Source: Tolumonas sp008015085
GTDB lineage: Bacteria; Pseudomonadota; Gammaproteobacteria; Enterobacterales; Aeromonadaceae
NCBI GenBank assembly: GCA_029265125.1
Contig: JAJUJX010000002.1
Coordinates: 310,001-374,000 of the forward strand
DNA length: 64,000 nt
Direction: 5' to 3'
Translations under genes and position numbers: made by a program
The notes under the pieces: model-generated
Database searches by the model: none
The model's input: the letters and a program-made list of their open reading frames with translations, nothing else
What the model was told of the DNA's origin: nothing
In this document: positions 25,112 to 35,316 of the stretch, in pieces
How the letters are laid out: each line of letters starts with the position of its first letter
Position numbering within the stretch: position 1 is the stretch's first letter

Positions 25112-27460
25112 TTACTCCACACTAAATACGCTTTTACTGAAAGCGCCTTTATCATCAATGACACTAATAGTGTGCTCACCGATACTAGGTACTTCGATTT
25201 TTACAGTCTGACTATTCCGGACTTTCCCTACCCACATTTTGTCAAGAAACCAATGCAGGTTTCCCCGCCCGCCGATTGTTTTAACATTAAGTACTACGGG
25301 CTGTTCTGGCATCTTACGTATAGTTGCCCCGTTTTTAATTCCACTGATCAGTAATTTACCCTGACCAGTAAGCCGATGAGATGGACATTCCGTTGAGTCT
25401 GGCGGTAAACGATTCTCTTGCCATTCAGGTCTGGGTAACCAGGGTTCCAGCACTGTTGGCCAGAGATGAATAAATGATTGTGAGACATGATCGCATTCAG
25501 GTCTGACTCGCTCTCCTTTACGGTTAAGCCACACAGCAAGTTGTTGTTGTTCATCCATACTCTGTTCAGCGGAACGTAATGTAGGGGGTGTGGTTTTATC
25601 AAGGATCCATGCCCTTCGTTGCTGTCGGCAATTCGGGTCATTGGTCTGCAGGCTTTGACCTGAGGGCCAGCAAATAACCGCAGAGGTAACACTGCTCGGT
25701 TTTGGCATCGACCACTGAGTCTTTCGTATTGACGTTGTCTGTGACGATGATTGCAATACACTATCTACCATCTGTAATAACGGTACTGCAACTGCCACTC
25801 CGAACTGTCCTGCAACCGGAGTACCATCAGGACGGCCAATCCAGATCCCGATAATATTGCGATCATTTACTCCCACCGCCCAGGCATCTCGAAATCCATA
25901 GCTGGTGCCGGTTTTATAAGCCAGCGGCCAATGCTGATCCCATTCGGTTGTCGTTCCTGGCTGCCATTCGCCAGTCAGGATCAGGCGAGTGATCCAGGCT
26001 GCTCCCGGTGAAATAATTTGTTTTTCGCTTATCGGATCTTCTGGCTCATATCGCAGTATTCCCATTTTGCCTTTGCGGGCAAACACGCTGTAACTCTGAA
26101 CTAGTGACTCCAGGGATGACCCTACTCCCCCCAGAATCAGCGAAAGATTTGGTTGTGCAAAATCAGGGAAATTAAGCTGCATGCCTCCGTTTCGAAGCAT
26201 CGAGACAAAGCGTTTAGGTCCATATGCTTCCAGTAACTGGACAGCAGGAAGGTTTAGAGAACGATGTAATGCGTCACTTGCCGCAACCGGGCCAGAAAAA
26301 CCCTGTGAAAAATTTCCAGGCTGATATTGCGATGTCTCTCGGGGTATATCCTGTAATAGCGATTCAGAATGAATCAGCCCATCATCCATCGCCATGGCAT
26401 ATAGAAAAGGTTTTAGTGTTGAACCAGGGGAACGGATCGCCGTGATCATATCTACATAACCACTGCGAGCATTATCATCAAGGCCAGCAGATCCAATGTA
26501 CGCACGAACGCCCATGTCCTGGCTATCCGCAACTAATACAGCAACCGATGTGCGCTCCGGTAACTGATACCGCCATCCACTGACTAAATCTTCCAACCTG
26601 CGTTGTAGGTCAGCATCAATGGTCGTACGAATGATCCGCTTGTCGCTTTCATTTTTCATCCGAAGTGCCAGTAACGGCGCATTTTGAGGTACCTGGCGTG
26701 GAGGTAACCACAGCGTTTCTTCTTTTGCTTCTGAAATAGCTTCTTCAGACCAGATCTGTTCTTTTAACAGACGATTCAGCACTTTATTCCGAGCTTTCTG
26801 TGCCCTCTCCGGGTAGCGATCGGGCCTTAACCTGCTTGGCGATTGCGGTAAAACGGCCAGTAAAGCAGCTTCGGCATGTGTTAATTCCGTGGGAGCTTTG
26901 CCTAAATAAGTCCAGCTTGCCGCTGCAACGCCCTCTTGTGTGCCACCAAATGGTGCTCGGTTAATATAGATTTGCAGGATCTCATCTTTGCTATAATGCC
27001 ATTCAAGCTGGAGGGTTCTCCATGCTTCAATCAATTTACCGCTGAATGTCCGCTCATGCGGTTCGATCAGGCGGGCAACCTGCATACTGATCGTACTGCC
27101 ACCAGAGATAATCCGTTGGTTTTTCAGGTTCTGCCAGGCAGCGCGGAAGACAGAAATGGGATTAACTCCGGGATGCTGATAGAACCAACGATCTTCATAT
27201 CCCAGCAATGCCTGCAAATAAAGCGGTGAAACGTCTTTGAGCTGTACCGGGTAACGCCAGATCCCATTACTGTCCGGAAATCGCCATAGGGGTGTGCCAT
27301 CTTTGGCAAGAACAACTCTGGCCAGTTCACCATCAGGTGATGGCAGAGGCCATAGTTTGTCAGCAATCCATCCGGCGCCAAGCAGGACAACACATCCCAG
27401 CACAATCATGCGCAAAAAGGCCGCCAAACGGCGGCCCCATTTATAATTACCCTGATTCAT
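25112..27460 (-). CDS. pbpC: Penicillin-binding protein 1C (transglycosylase/transpeptidase)
   Basis: A 782-residue inner-membrane protein with one N-terminal anchor (about 15-35). The GT51 glycosyltransferase domain carries the catalytic Glu in LGYEDRWFYQHPGV and GGSTISMQVAR. The transpeptidase domain has the SxxK motif SPGSTLKP, SLN and KTGTS, and a BiPBP_C domain ends the protein. In E. coli PbpC binds beta-lactams poorly and is paired with YfhM, as here. The ATG at 27460 overlaps the yfhM stop as TGATG, indicating translational coupling; a GTG at 27478 would add six residues. Confidence 0.95.
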   Translation of the reverse strand: MNQGNYKWGRRLAAFLRMIVLGCVVLLGAGWIADKLWPLPSPDGELARVVLAKDGTPLWRFPDSNGIWRYPVQLKDVSPLYLQALLGYEDRWFYQHPGVNPISVFRAAWQNLKNQRIISGGSTISMQVARLIEPHERTFSGKLIEAWRTLQLEWHYSKDEILQIYINRAPFGGTQEGVAAASWTYLGKAPTELTHAEAALLAVLPQSPSRLRPDRYPERAQKARNKVLNRLLKEQIWSEEAISEAKEETLWLPPRQVPQNAPLLALRMKNESDKRIIRTTIDADLQRRLEDLVSGWRYQLPERTSVAVLVADSQDMGVRAYIGSAGLDDNARSGYVDMITAIRSPGSTLKPFLYAMAMDDGLIHSESLLQDIPRETSQYQPGNFSQGFSGPVAASDALHRSLNLPAVQLLEAYGPKRFVSMLRNGGMQLNFPDFAQPNLSLILGGVGSSLESLVQSYSVFARKGKMGILRYEPEDPISEKQIISPGAAWITRLILTGEWQPGTTTEWDQHWPLAYKTGTSYGFRDAWAVGVNDRNIIGIWIGRPDGTPVAGQFGVAVAVPLLQMVDSVLQSSSQTTSIRKTQWSMPKPSSVTSAVICWPSGQSLQTNDPNCRQQRRAWILDKTTPPTLRSAEQSMDEQQQLAVWLNRKGERVRPECDHVSQSFIHLWPTVLEPWLPRPEWQENRLPPDSTECPSHRLTGQGKLLISGIKNGATIRKMPEQPVVLNVKTIGGRGNLHWFLDKMWVGKVRNSQTVKIEVPSIGEHTISVIDDKGAFSKSVFSVE

Positions 27461-30400
27461 CAGTGTATGTCTACCCACTCAGGAGAATCTCCGCGCGCAT
27501 TTACCGCAGGTTGATACATGGATTCAACCATAGGCATTGGCATACGGAAGCGCCCAGGGGAAACGGCGCGGGCAATATAGACTAAATCACGCCGGCCATA
27601 TCCATCCACATCGAGAGCAGCTACATAGCGATCATCCCGGTATTCCTGATGCTTGATTGGTGTTTGTTGTGTTTTCTCCAACAACTCTTTGAACTGAGTC
27701 AGCTCAGTCAAGGACATATTACTGTTTTCCAGATTCTGGTTTTCAATCTCAAGACCAGCCGGAAGCAGATCCACGACCAAGGCATCAGGCACACGCTGAT
27801 CAGCCCAGATACTCAGGTGCACCACAACCAGATCACCACGGTTTAATTTGGTCAGATCAATCGGTTTACCCTGAATATCAAAGATCTCCCGGCTAATGTG
27901 CATTTTATTTTCAGCCGGTTTAGGTTTGGTTTCAGGATAGCCTGTTACATCAGCTCGGACATACAGCGGTTGGCTTGCGGTGGTATTCAGACTAACTCCT
28001 TTCAGAACAGAATCATCATTAACTGAATAGCTTTGAATTGTTGCATTCGTCAATTCAGCGACTGATTGGCCGCCTAAACTAACAGTTGCCTGCCAATCAC
28101 TCTCTTTTTCATAGATTTGATAGCGCGCCGCCATCACCAGTGCATTACGTTCCTGCGTTGACAGATAAGACTGTTGTTGCAACAAATCAACCAGCTGGAT
28201 CTGCAGTTCCGGCAATTTGTCAGTCAACATCTTGTTTTCATATAACAACGCCATAATGACTGAGCGATCACGTAACTCGGAACTGTAATCGGCATACCAG
28301 TAATAGCCATCATGCTTGTACTGATATTCCAGACCCTGTTTCAGCAGTGCATCAACCCGCTTCTGGTCGCCCATTTTTTCCAGTGCTATGGCCAGCTGGA
28401 TAAGTGGTAAACCAGAACCAGCATCCTGACGGCGCTGATATAACTGACGAAGAGCACCCAATGGTGCCTGTTTCTGCCCCGCCAGAACTAACCCGGCATA
28501 GCTTTGAATGGAGAAACGCTCAGCGTTCAGCACTGCACTGTAATAAGGCTGAATTGCATTACGATCCTGTAAGTAACGTAACAAGCGCTGCTCTGCTTTT
28601 TCTAAAGCCACAGAGGAAACGGAGAAACCCTGATCGCGGGCACGTAACAGGAAGTCGGTGACATACACGCTGAGCCAGTATTCTTCAGGCCCTTGGTTGT
28701 CCCAGAGAGAAAAACCGCCATTACTTAGCTGCATCCCCAACAGACGATCAATTCCTTTCTGCACTTTTTCACGGCGAACATCATCGTTATCCGCTGATTT
28801 AATACCCAGTTGTTTCAGTTTTGCTGCGTTCAGATAAAGCGATGGATAGACACCACTTGTGGTTTGTTCCAGACAACCGTAAGGATACGCTTCCAGTTCA
28901 CGTATATGCGTAGCAATATCCAGCGACGGTTTATCGGTAACGGCGATATGCGTTGTCAGGCTATCAGGATCCAGATTTTTAGCATCGGCCAGTGGCAACG
29001 GCCACGGTGCCGTACTCGACAACTGAGCCACATAGCGATAGCTCATCGCAGGATAAGCAGGCCGAACGCCGACAGACCACTGCTTATCCACAGCAGCATC
29101 TGCATCGCTGATTTTTAAACCACCGATATGTACAGAAAGTTGCCCATTACCAAAACCTGAACGTGCTTTTACGGGGATATGAACCGTTTTCCGTTCACCA
29201 TCTTTCAGGCTAATTTCTTTGAGGGCATCGCCATTCAGACGTAATTTATCTTTCGCGTCATAAGCCAGTTTCAGGTTTTGTGACTGACCTGAATTGTTGG
29301 TCAGATCCAAGGCAAAAGTAGCTTTATCTCCACCCGCCAGGAAACGAGGTGTCGCAAGTTGTGTGATAAGCGGCGCTGCTACAATCACTTTATTTTCAGC
29401 AACACCGTATTGATCATCACTCCACACCTGAGCCATCAGCCGTAACTCACCGTTAAAATCAGGCAGATTAAAACTTACCTCGGCATTGCCGTCTTCATCC
29501 AGCTCAACAACGGAGGACTGCTGTGCAACAATCAGAACCTTGGCCTGCGGCTTTTTACCACCTTTAATTGCATCTTCATCACCACCGTACCGCATGCTGG
29601 CCAGTGGTGCTGAATTACCTTCGATCAACTGACCGTACACATCATATTGATCAACGCCATAGTTCCGTTTACCGAAAAACGCATTGAACGGATCCGGTGT
29701 TATATAGTCCGTGATATTCAGAACACCACTGTCTACCGCTGATACAATCACATGCATTTTTTCCGGCAAGTCGCCTTTTGACTTGCTCGCTTTTAAATGC
29801 AGCTTCATCGTTTGATTTGGCTGCGCTTTAGCCGGTGACTGCAATTCCAGTCCGATTTTTCGATCATCCCGCTGCAGCGGCAGATGGATTACACCAACAG
29901 CACGACGCGGCAGTTTACTGTTCTTTTCCTGCTGTGTAGCAGGGCGTACCAGTAATGCACTCACATAGAGGTCATGTTGTTGCCATTTTTCATCAACAGG
30001 AATCGTGAATTCGCCTTGTCCATTGTCCGGTAGATCGATAGCCTGTTTCCATAAAAGCCCATCCACTGACTCAACCATCAGATAGCCTTTACCGGCTGAT
30101 GGGGCTTCGACTCTGACTCTGGCGTTATCACCAGATTCATAGGCTTTCCGATCCAGCGTTAACTTGAGTTGATCAGGACGAACAACGCCACTCGGCGAGC
30201 CGTCTTCATCCCAGCGATAACCAGCCCAGAAACGAACGGAAGTCATCGCTCCTGTTTTAGGATCTTCAACTTCAAGACGGTAACCACCCCATTCAACCGG
30301 ATAAGTAACCTTTGTGTCTTCATCTGCTTTAGTGGTGATCCGATCTTCCGCCATGCGGATATCTTTTTTGCTGGAGGAATAATCCCAGCTGCCATCACTG

Positions 30401-32481
30401 TAATACCAGTAATAGTCATCCCTCTCCCGGATAAAACGGACTACTAATTCGCTGGTTGCCTGTTTTTTACCGTCAGGAGAAATCATGGCAATATTGAATT
30501 CGGCCAGACTATCTGCATCCAGTGTGATATCAGATTTTTCTGAACCGTAGTCATCAATTTTAGGCGATTTGACAAACAGCGGATGAACCGCCGGTAGCTG
30601 ATCGGCAGGCCAGACACGTTGAACACTGCGACGAGTAACCGGACGACCACCTGACTCCTGTAGATTGGCGATAAGCACCAGATTTAATGGTGAACGGGTA
30701 TCACTCCATTGCGTTTCATATGTAACATGGCCTTCACCTTTGTCATCCAGAGTCTGATCACTTAATGTGATATTTTGTTCCAGACGCTTATCATCCGCAT
30801 TACCGAAGAGATAGCCAGGCAGTGATTCCACAGCATTTCGTGCAACCTGAACAACCAGATTACCATTCAGCGTATTACCAGCAGCCGGGCTTCCATAGAG
30901 ATAATGGCCCTCAATAGCATAATCAACATTATCGCGGCCACTCAGAGGAATATCAGATGACTCAATATTCAATGCCATCCTTTCCGGCATGAAATCTTCA
31001 ACTCTGAAATCATAGCTTTTCTCTTCGCCATCACCCATTGTTGTTTTTAAATGCCACCAGCCTGTCGATGCATTGGTATCAATCGCATATTCGTATTGAT
31101 ATAAACCCTCGGTGCCACTCCAGACAAATGACTTAACTGATTCGCCTTCCGCATTGATAATTTCCGCCTTAATAGGCTGATCTTTCAGACGGCGACCATC
31201 TTTATCACGCAGCAGTGCGTTAATCAGTACTGTTTCGCCCGGTCTGTATAAATCCCTTGGACCGAAGAAAAAGAGATGAGCACCATGCTGATAGTCACCA
31301 GTGATCTGAAACTCTGACAGATCCAGTGAAGGCGCATTCAGGGGAATAACACTGACTTGATCGTCATGCTGAGCCAGTAAAAGACGCGCTTTAGCATTCC
31401 ATGGCAGCTGAACCAGGCCTTGTTCGTCAGTCGTTGCTGACTGCAATTGCTGACCATCTTCACTCAGTGACTGCACCTTGATGCCGGATAAGCCTTTACC
31501 ATCAACCAGACTCTGAGCAAATACAGCCATATCGGAGGAATAACGGTGCATAGATAACCCGATATCACTTCGGGTAAATAACGTCGCAGGCAGATAATAT
31601 TCATAACTACCGGACTGATGCATAACCGCTACATATACGCCCGGTTTTTTCAGGGCAGAAACATTATCTAACGGCAGCAAGACGGTCTGGCGGGTATTTT
31701 TCTCGGTCTTTAGATCAAATCGGGAACCAAACACCAGATCAGCCATAGGCATCAAATCACGGGTATTCCAGTTCAGCGATGAATTAGACCCCCAGCCAGA
31801 AATGAATTTAACGACATTCGCATCTTTGATACGGAAGAAATCGACATCGACCTGATCCACATTCAGGGCAACAACAGGCAAGCCAGCTGACAAAGTAGCT
31901 GGCAATAACGAACCTTTGCTGGCAAAACCGACTGAAGGTTGCAATTCACGTGTTGTAATTCTGTATTGTGCTTCAGTATTCAGACGATTATGAGTTACTG
32001 CTTCAAGCTTATCCGATACTGTAACGATTAGTTTACGATTTGGCTCGATATGTCTTAAGCGCAGTTCCATCAGATTCGAGGTCTGCTCCCAGGAGCCATC
32101 AACATTTCCTTTCTCTTCATCCGTCACACTAATCAGTGATGAGAAATCCTGTTCAGGATCTAACGGCACAGAGAACGTTAGAGAGATCGCATTGGCACCA
32201 TCAAGGGTGACTTCTGATGCATCGACTACAGATAACGAACGGTCTGCATAACGTTTTGCCAACGAAGCCAATGTGCTGGCATCAGTAACCATCTTTTCTA
32301 CTTTTTTATCTGATTTCGGTGTCTCAGCCTTTGCCGCCACAGCAGCAGTAGATGAAGATGCGGCAGAAGTGACTGAAACCTGAGGGGGGGCAGTTGTTTT
32401 TTCTGCTGCGGATTCTGGTTTGTCACAGGCGGACAAACAAAGCAGGCCGGCAATCGCCAGCCAAAGGGAGCATCTTTTCAT
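27460..32481 (-). CDS. yfhM: Bacterial alpha-2-macroglobulin lipoprotein
   Basis: A 1673-residue periplasmic protease trap. The lipobox LSAC places the lipidated cysteine at residue 19, and the Asp at +2 predicts retention in the inner membrane. MG-type beta-sandwich domains fill the first 1100 residues, including a probable bait region near 930-990. The thioester motif CLEQ is intact at 1203-1206 (YPYGCLEQ) inside the helical complement-like domain, so this is the covalent-trapping class. It is thought to guard the periplasm when the envelope is breached, with pbpC repairing peptidoglycan; the two genes overlap by one base. Length fits E. coli YfhM (1653 aa). Confidence 0.96.
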   Translation of the reverse strand: MKRCSLWLAIAGLLCLSACDKPESAAEKTTAPPQVSVTSAASSSTAAVAAKAETPKSDKKVEKMVTDASTLASLAKRYADRSLSVVDASEVTLDGANAISLTFSVPLDPEQDFSSLISVTDEEKGNVDGSWEQTSNLMELRLRHIEPNRKLIVTVSDKLEAVTHNRLNTEAQYRITTRELQPSVGFASKGSLLPATLSAGLPVVALNVDQVDVDFFRIKDANVVKFISGWGSNSSLNWNTRDLMPMADLVFGSRFDLKTEKNTRQTVLLPLDNVSALKKPGVYVAVMHQSGSYEYYLPATLFTRSDIGLSMHRYSSDMAVFAQSLVDGKGLSGIKVQSLSEDGQQLQSATTDEQGLVQLPWNAKARLLLAQHDDQVSVIPLNAPSLDLSEFQITGDYQHGAHLFFFGPRDLYRPGETVLINALLRDKDGRRLKDQPIKAEIINAEGESVKSFVWSGTEGLYQYEYAIDTNASTGWWHLKTTMGDGEEKSYDFRVEDFMPERMALNIESSDIPLSGRDNVDYAIEGHYLYGSPAAGNTLNGNLVVQVARNAVESLPGYLFGNADDKRLEQNITLSDQTLDDKGEGHVTYETQWSDTRSPLNLVLIANLQESGGRPVTRRSVQRVWPADQLPAVHPLFVKSPKIDDYGSEKSDITLDADSLAEFNIAMISPDGKKQATSELVVRFIRERDDYYWYYSDGSWDYSSSKKDIRMAEDRITTKADEDTKVTYPVEWGGYRLEVEDPKTGAMTSVRFWAGYRWDEDGSPSGVVRPDQLKLTLDRKAYESGDNARVRVEAPSAGKGYLMVESVDGLLWKQAIDLPDNGQGEFTIPVDEKWQQHDLYVSALLVRPATQQEKNSKLPRRAVGVIHLPLQRDDRKIGLELQSPAKAQPNQTMKLHLKASKSKGDLPEKMHVIVSAVDSGVLNITDYITPDPFNAFFGKRNYGVDQYDVYGQLIEGNSAPLASMRYGGDEDAIKGGKKPQAKVLIVAQQSSVVELDEDGNAEVSFNLPDFNGELRLMAQVWSDDQYGVAENKVIVAAPLITQLATPRFLAGGDKATFALDLTNNSGQSQNLKLAYDAKDKLRLNGDALKEISLKDGERKTVHIPVKARSGFGNGQLSVHIGGLKISDADAAVDKQWSVGVRPAYPAMSYRYVAQLSSTAPWPLPLADAKNLDPDSLTTHIAVTDKPSLDIATHIRELEAYPYGCLEQTTSGVYPSLYLNAAKLKQLGIKSADNDDVRREKVQKGIDRLLGMQLSNGGFSLWDNQGPEEYWLSVYVTDFLLRARDQGFSVSSVALEKAEQRLLRYLQDRNAIQPYYSAVLNAERFSIQSYAGLVLAGQKQAPLGALRQLYQRRQDAGSGLPLIQLAIALEKMGDQKRVDALLKQGLEYQYKHDGYYWYADYSSELRDRSVIMALLYENKMLTDKLPELQIQLVDLLQQQSYLSTQERNALVMAARYQIYEKESDWQATVSLGGQSVAELTNATIQSYSVNDDSVLKGVSLNTTASQPLYVRADVTGYPETKPKPAENKMHISREIFDIQGKPIDLTKLNRGDLVVVHLSIWADQRVPDALVVDLLPAGLEIENQNLENSNMSLTELTQFKELLEKTQQTPIKHQEYRDDRYVAALDVDGYGRRDLVYIARAVSPGRFRMPMPMVESMYQPAVNARGDSPEWVDIH

Positions 32482-32629
32482 GAAGAAGTCTCTGTTATGT
32501 TAATTATTATCCCGGTACTCACGACACACCATGGATGATGGATGTATATAACCGAAAGGAATTATAGCAGCAGACTCAAATCAAGACGATGAAAGGATAA
32601 ACAGAAAAGAGAAGCTCAGCGCACAAATA

Positions 32630-32657
32630 AAAAATCCCTGACTCGCAGGGATTTTTT
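32630..32657 (-). terminator. Intrinsic terminator of aroG
   Basis: AAATCCCTG and CAGGGATTT form a 9-bp stem with a 5-nt loop and flanking A/T runs. It follows the aroG stop on the minus strand and precedes the yfhM promoter region. Confidence 0.9.
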
Positions 32658-32677
32658 AAATATCAGAAGGGTAGTAA

Positions 32678-33730
32678 TTATCCGCGGCGGGCCTTGACAG
32701 CCTCGGCCAGTTGGCGCAACAAATATTCTGTATCATCCCAGCCGATACAGGCATCCGTAACACTCTGACCACGAACCAGTGGTTTGCTTTCATCCAGATC
32801 CTGACGGCCTTCTACCAGATGACTTTCAACCATTACACCCATAATGTGTTTGTTACCCGAAGCAATCTGGCCACACACATCAGTGCAGACTTCCATCTGC
32901 TTCTTGAATTGCTTGGAGCTGTTAGCATGACTGAAATCGATCATCATCTTGGTTGGCAGACCCGCTTTTTCCAGATCTTTCACTACTGCAGCAACATGCT
33001 TAGCACTGTAGTTCGGTTCTTTACCGCCACGCAGGATGATATGACAATCCTTATTACCTTCTGTCGATACGATCGCAGAATGGCCAAATTTAGTCACTGA
33101 CAGAAAGTTATGTGAAGCGCCAGCTGCACTGATAGCGTCAATCGCTACTTTAGTTGTGCCATCAGTCCCATTTTTAAAACCTACCGGGCAGGACAAACCA
33201 GACGCCAGCTCACGATGAACCTGAGATTCAGTAGTACGAGCACCAATCGCGCCCCAGCTCATCAGATCAGCCATGTATTGAGGTGTGATCATATCGAGAA
33301 ATTCAGTCGCTGTCGGCAAGCCGAGATCATTCAGATCTAACAACAACTTACGGCCAATACGCAAACCATCATTGATCTGGTAGCTGTTATCCAGATATGG
33401 ATCATTGATCAAACCTTTCCAGCCAACTGTAGTACGTGGTTTTTCAAAATAAACACGCATCACAATTTCCAGTTGATCTTTCAGTTCATCTCGCAAAGCC
33501 AGCAGGCGTTTACCGTATTCAATCGCTGCTTCTGTATCATGAATTGAGCAAGGGCCAATCACAACCAACAGACGGTCATCCTGATCATTCAGGATCTTAT
33601 GAATAGCCTGACGACTTTCAAATGCCGTATGAGTGGCAGTCTCAGTAGCAGGATACCGTTCCAGCAATGCAACTGGCGGTAATAATTCTTTGATCTCTTT
33701 GATCCGTACATCGTCTGTCTTATACATCAT
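32678..33730 (-). CDS. aroG: 3-deoxy-7-phosphoheptulonate (DAHP) synthase, AroG type
   Basis: Catalyses condensation of phosphoenolpyruvate and erythrose 4-phosphate, the first step of the shikimate pathway. The 350-residue product matches E. coli AroG from the start (DDVRIKEIKELLPPVALLE) to the end (VKARRG), which identifies the phenylalanine-sensitive type. Active-site blocks GPCSIHD, RVYFEKPRTTVGWKG, GARTTESQ and IDFSHANSSKQ are intact. Two adjacent ATGs (33730 and 33727) follow a GAGG; the first gives the E. coli length. A TyrR box lies 6 bp upstream of the start. A second DAHP synthase gene (aroF) lies at 51788-52855. Confidence 0.97.
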   Translation of the reverse strand: MMYKTDDVRIKEIKELLPPVALLERYPATETATHTAFESRQAIHKILNDQDDRLLVVIGPCSIHDTEAAIEYGKRLLALRDELKDQLEIVMRVYFEKPRTTVGWKGLINDPYLDNSYQINDGLRIGRKLLLDLNDLGLPTATEFLDMITPQYMADLMSWGAIGARTTESQVHRELASGLSCPVGFKNGTDGTTKVAIDAISAAGASHNFLSVTKFGHSAIVSTEGNKDCHIILRGGKEPNYSAKHVAAVVKDLEKAGLPTKMMIDFSHANSSKQFKKQMEVCTDVCGQIASGNKHIMGVMVESHLVEGRQDLDESKPLVRGQSVTDACIGWDDTEYLLRQLAEAVKARRG

Positions 33731-33736
33731 GACCTC

Positions 33737-33754
33737 TGTATATTTCTGTTTACA
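33737..33754. promoter_or_regulatory. TyrR box upstream of aroG
   Basis: TGTATA-TTTCTG-TTTACA matches the TyrR consensus TGTAAA-N6-TTTACA at 11 of 12 defined positions (one mismatch). It lies 6 bp from the aroG start, so a bound dimer would sit downstream of, or overlapping, the promoter. E. coli aroG is known to be repressed by TyrR. Confidence 0.75.
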
Positions 33755-33855
33755 GGCAATTCCTGTTTGCCCGTTTGTGGCGAATCAATCTAGTTAGATT
33801 ACCTTCTCCCGTCAATCATATTGTGACTTTGTTCGCCCCTAGTCGCTGCACAAGG

Positions 33856-33861
33856 TATAAT
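33856..33861 (+). promoter_or_regulatory. Putative -10 element for the DEAD-box helicase gene
   Basis: A perfect TATAAT lies 42 bp before the TTG start codon of the helicase. No convincing -35 hexamer is seen at standard spacing. Confidence 0.45.
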
Positions 33862-33902
33862 GAGGCAGAAGCTGAATGCTATTCATTTACAGGAGATCCA
33901 CA

Positions 33903-35297
33903 TTGCGCTTTGACGAACTCACCATGCATAAACGCCTGAAAGAAGCGATGGCACACCTTAATTACACTGAGATGACCGAGGTTCAGGCTCAGACAATTCC
34001 GTATGCACTGATTGGAAGAGATCTAGCAGTCGCCTCGAAAACTGGTTCAGGTAAAACATTGGCCTATCTATTGCCATTAATGCATCGGTTGTTAACGTCA
34101 AGAGCACTTTCTACCCGTGGTCCTCGGGCTCTGATCCTGGCACCCACCCGAGAACTGGCCAAACAAGTTTACGCGCAGCTTCGCTTTCTGGTTGCTGGTA
34201 CACAGATCCATTGCAGTTTGGTATTAGGTGGCGAAAACTTCAACGATCAAATCAAAGCCTTGCGTAAAACGCCTCAAGTTCTAGTGGCGACCCCTGGACG
34301 TTTGGTGAACCATCTGCAGGCTCGGAGCTTTCTGTTTGATGGCGTAGAAATTCTGGTGTTGGACGAAGCTGACCGTATGCTAGATCTCGGCTTTGCTGAT
34401 GCGCTGAAACAGATCCATACCGCAGCTTCGCATCGGTTACGGCAGACATGGCTGTTCTCTGCCACATTGCATCACCAAGCTGTTGAGATGCTATCCGGCT
34501 ATATTCTGAAAGCACCGCAGACAATTTCTATTGGTGAAATGCATGCTGTTCATGCCGATATTAAAGAAGTCTTTCATCTGTGCGACCATCTGGATCATAA
34601 ACGTGCGCTGCTGCAGCATCTGCTGTCTCAGCCCGATTATCAGCAGGCTATTGTCTTTGTCGCAACACGTGATGATACCGACAAACTTGCGGCACAATAT
34701 AATGAGCAAAAAATTCCTGCCCTCGCCCTCTCCGGCGATATGAAGCAGAATCAGCGTAACCAGGTAATTGATCAATTCTCACGTGGGCATGCAAAAGTGC
34801 TGTTTACAACCGATGTTGCGGCACGAGGGTTGGATCTGTTGCATGTATCACTGGTAGTAAACTTTGATATGCCAAAATTGCCTGAGGAATATATTCACCG
34901 CATCGGTCGAACTGGCCGGGCCGGTAATCAGGGAACCGCCGTTTCATTAATCAGCCCGAAAGACTGGAATTCATTCCAAGGTTTGCTGGCACTGCAGCGC
35001 CGGGAAGTAATATTCAGCATCATTGAAGGGCTTGAAGGCAAATTTAAAGGCGTATTAGCTCCGCAAAAGAAACGTTTCTCAGGAAAAGAACAACACCCGC
35101 TGTCAGCAGCAAAAAATGCTCAGGCAAAACGAAAAGTGAACAAAAGCAGCTCAAAAACGGGTGCTGATATGAAAAAAGGTACCGGACGGAATGCCGAAGC
35201 TTTTGTGCGGGATACTGATGGTTTTGCACCGCTTCGCAGAAAAGCACCGACAGAAGCCAGTTACATTGAAACTGACTCTGGAAACGAACCAGAATAA
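33903..35297 (+). CDS. DEAD-box ATP-dependent RNA helicase
   Basis: A 464-residue RNA helicase with all motifs in order: Q motif (TEVQAQTIPYA), I (ASKTGSGKT), Ia (PTRELA), II (DEAD), III (SAT), IV (IVFVATR), V (TDVAARGLD) and VI (HRIGRTGRAG). A basic, low-complexity C-terminal tail from about residue 380 probably binds RNA. It is related to SrmB/RhlE-type helicases of ribosome assembly and RNA decay but I cannot assign it to one. The TTG at 33903 was chosen because AGGAGA lies 6 bp upstream and RFDELTMHKRL is the family-like N-terminus; an ATG at 33876 precedes that ribosome-binding site. Confidence 0.9.
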   Translation: MRFDELTMHKRLKEAMAHLNYTEMTEVQAQTIPYALIGRDLAVASKTGSGKTLAYLLPLMHRLLTSRALSTRGPRALILAPTRELAKQVYAQLRFLVAGTQIHCSLVLGGENFNDQIKALRKTPQVLVATPGRLVNHLQARSFLFDGVEILVLDEADRMLDLGFADALKQIHTAASHRLRQTWLFSATLHHQAVEMLSGYILKAPQTISIGEMHAVHADIKEVFHLCDHLDHKRALLQHLLSQPDYQQAIVFVATRDDTDKLAAQYNEQKIPALALSGDMKQNQRNQVIDQFSRGHAKVLFTTDVAARGLDLLHVSLVVNFDMPKLPEEYIHRIGRTGRAGNQGTAVSLISPKDWNSFQGLLALQRREVIFSIIEGLEGKFKGVLAPQKKRFSGKEQHPLSAAKNAQAKRKVNKSSSKTGADMKKGTGRNAEAFVRDTDGFAPLRRKAPTEASYIETDSGNEPE

Positions 35298-35316
35298 GCC
35301 ATCTGGCCGGGGCGGA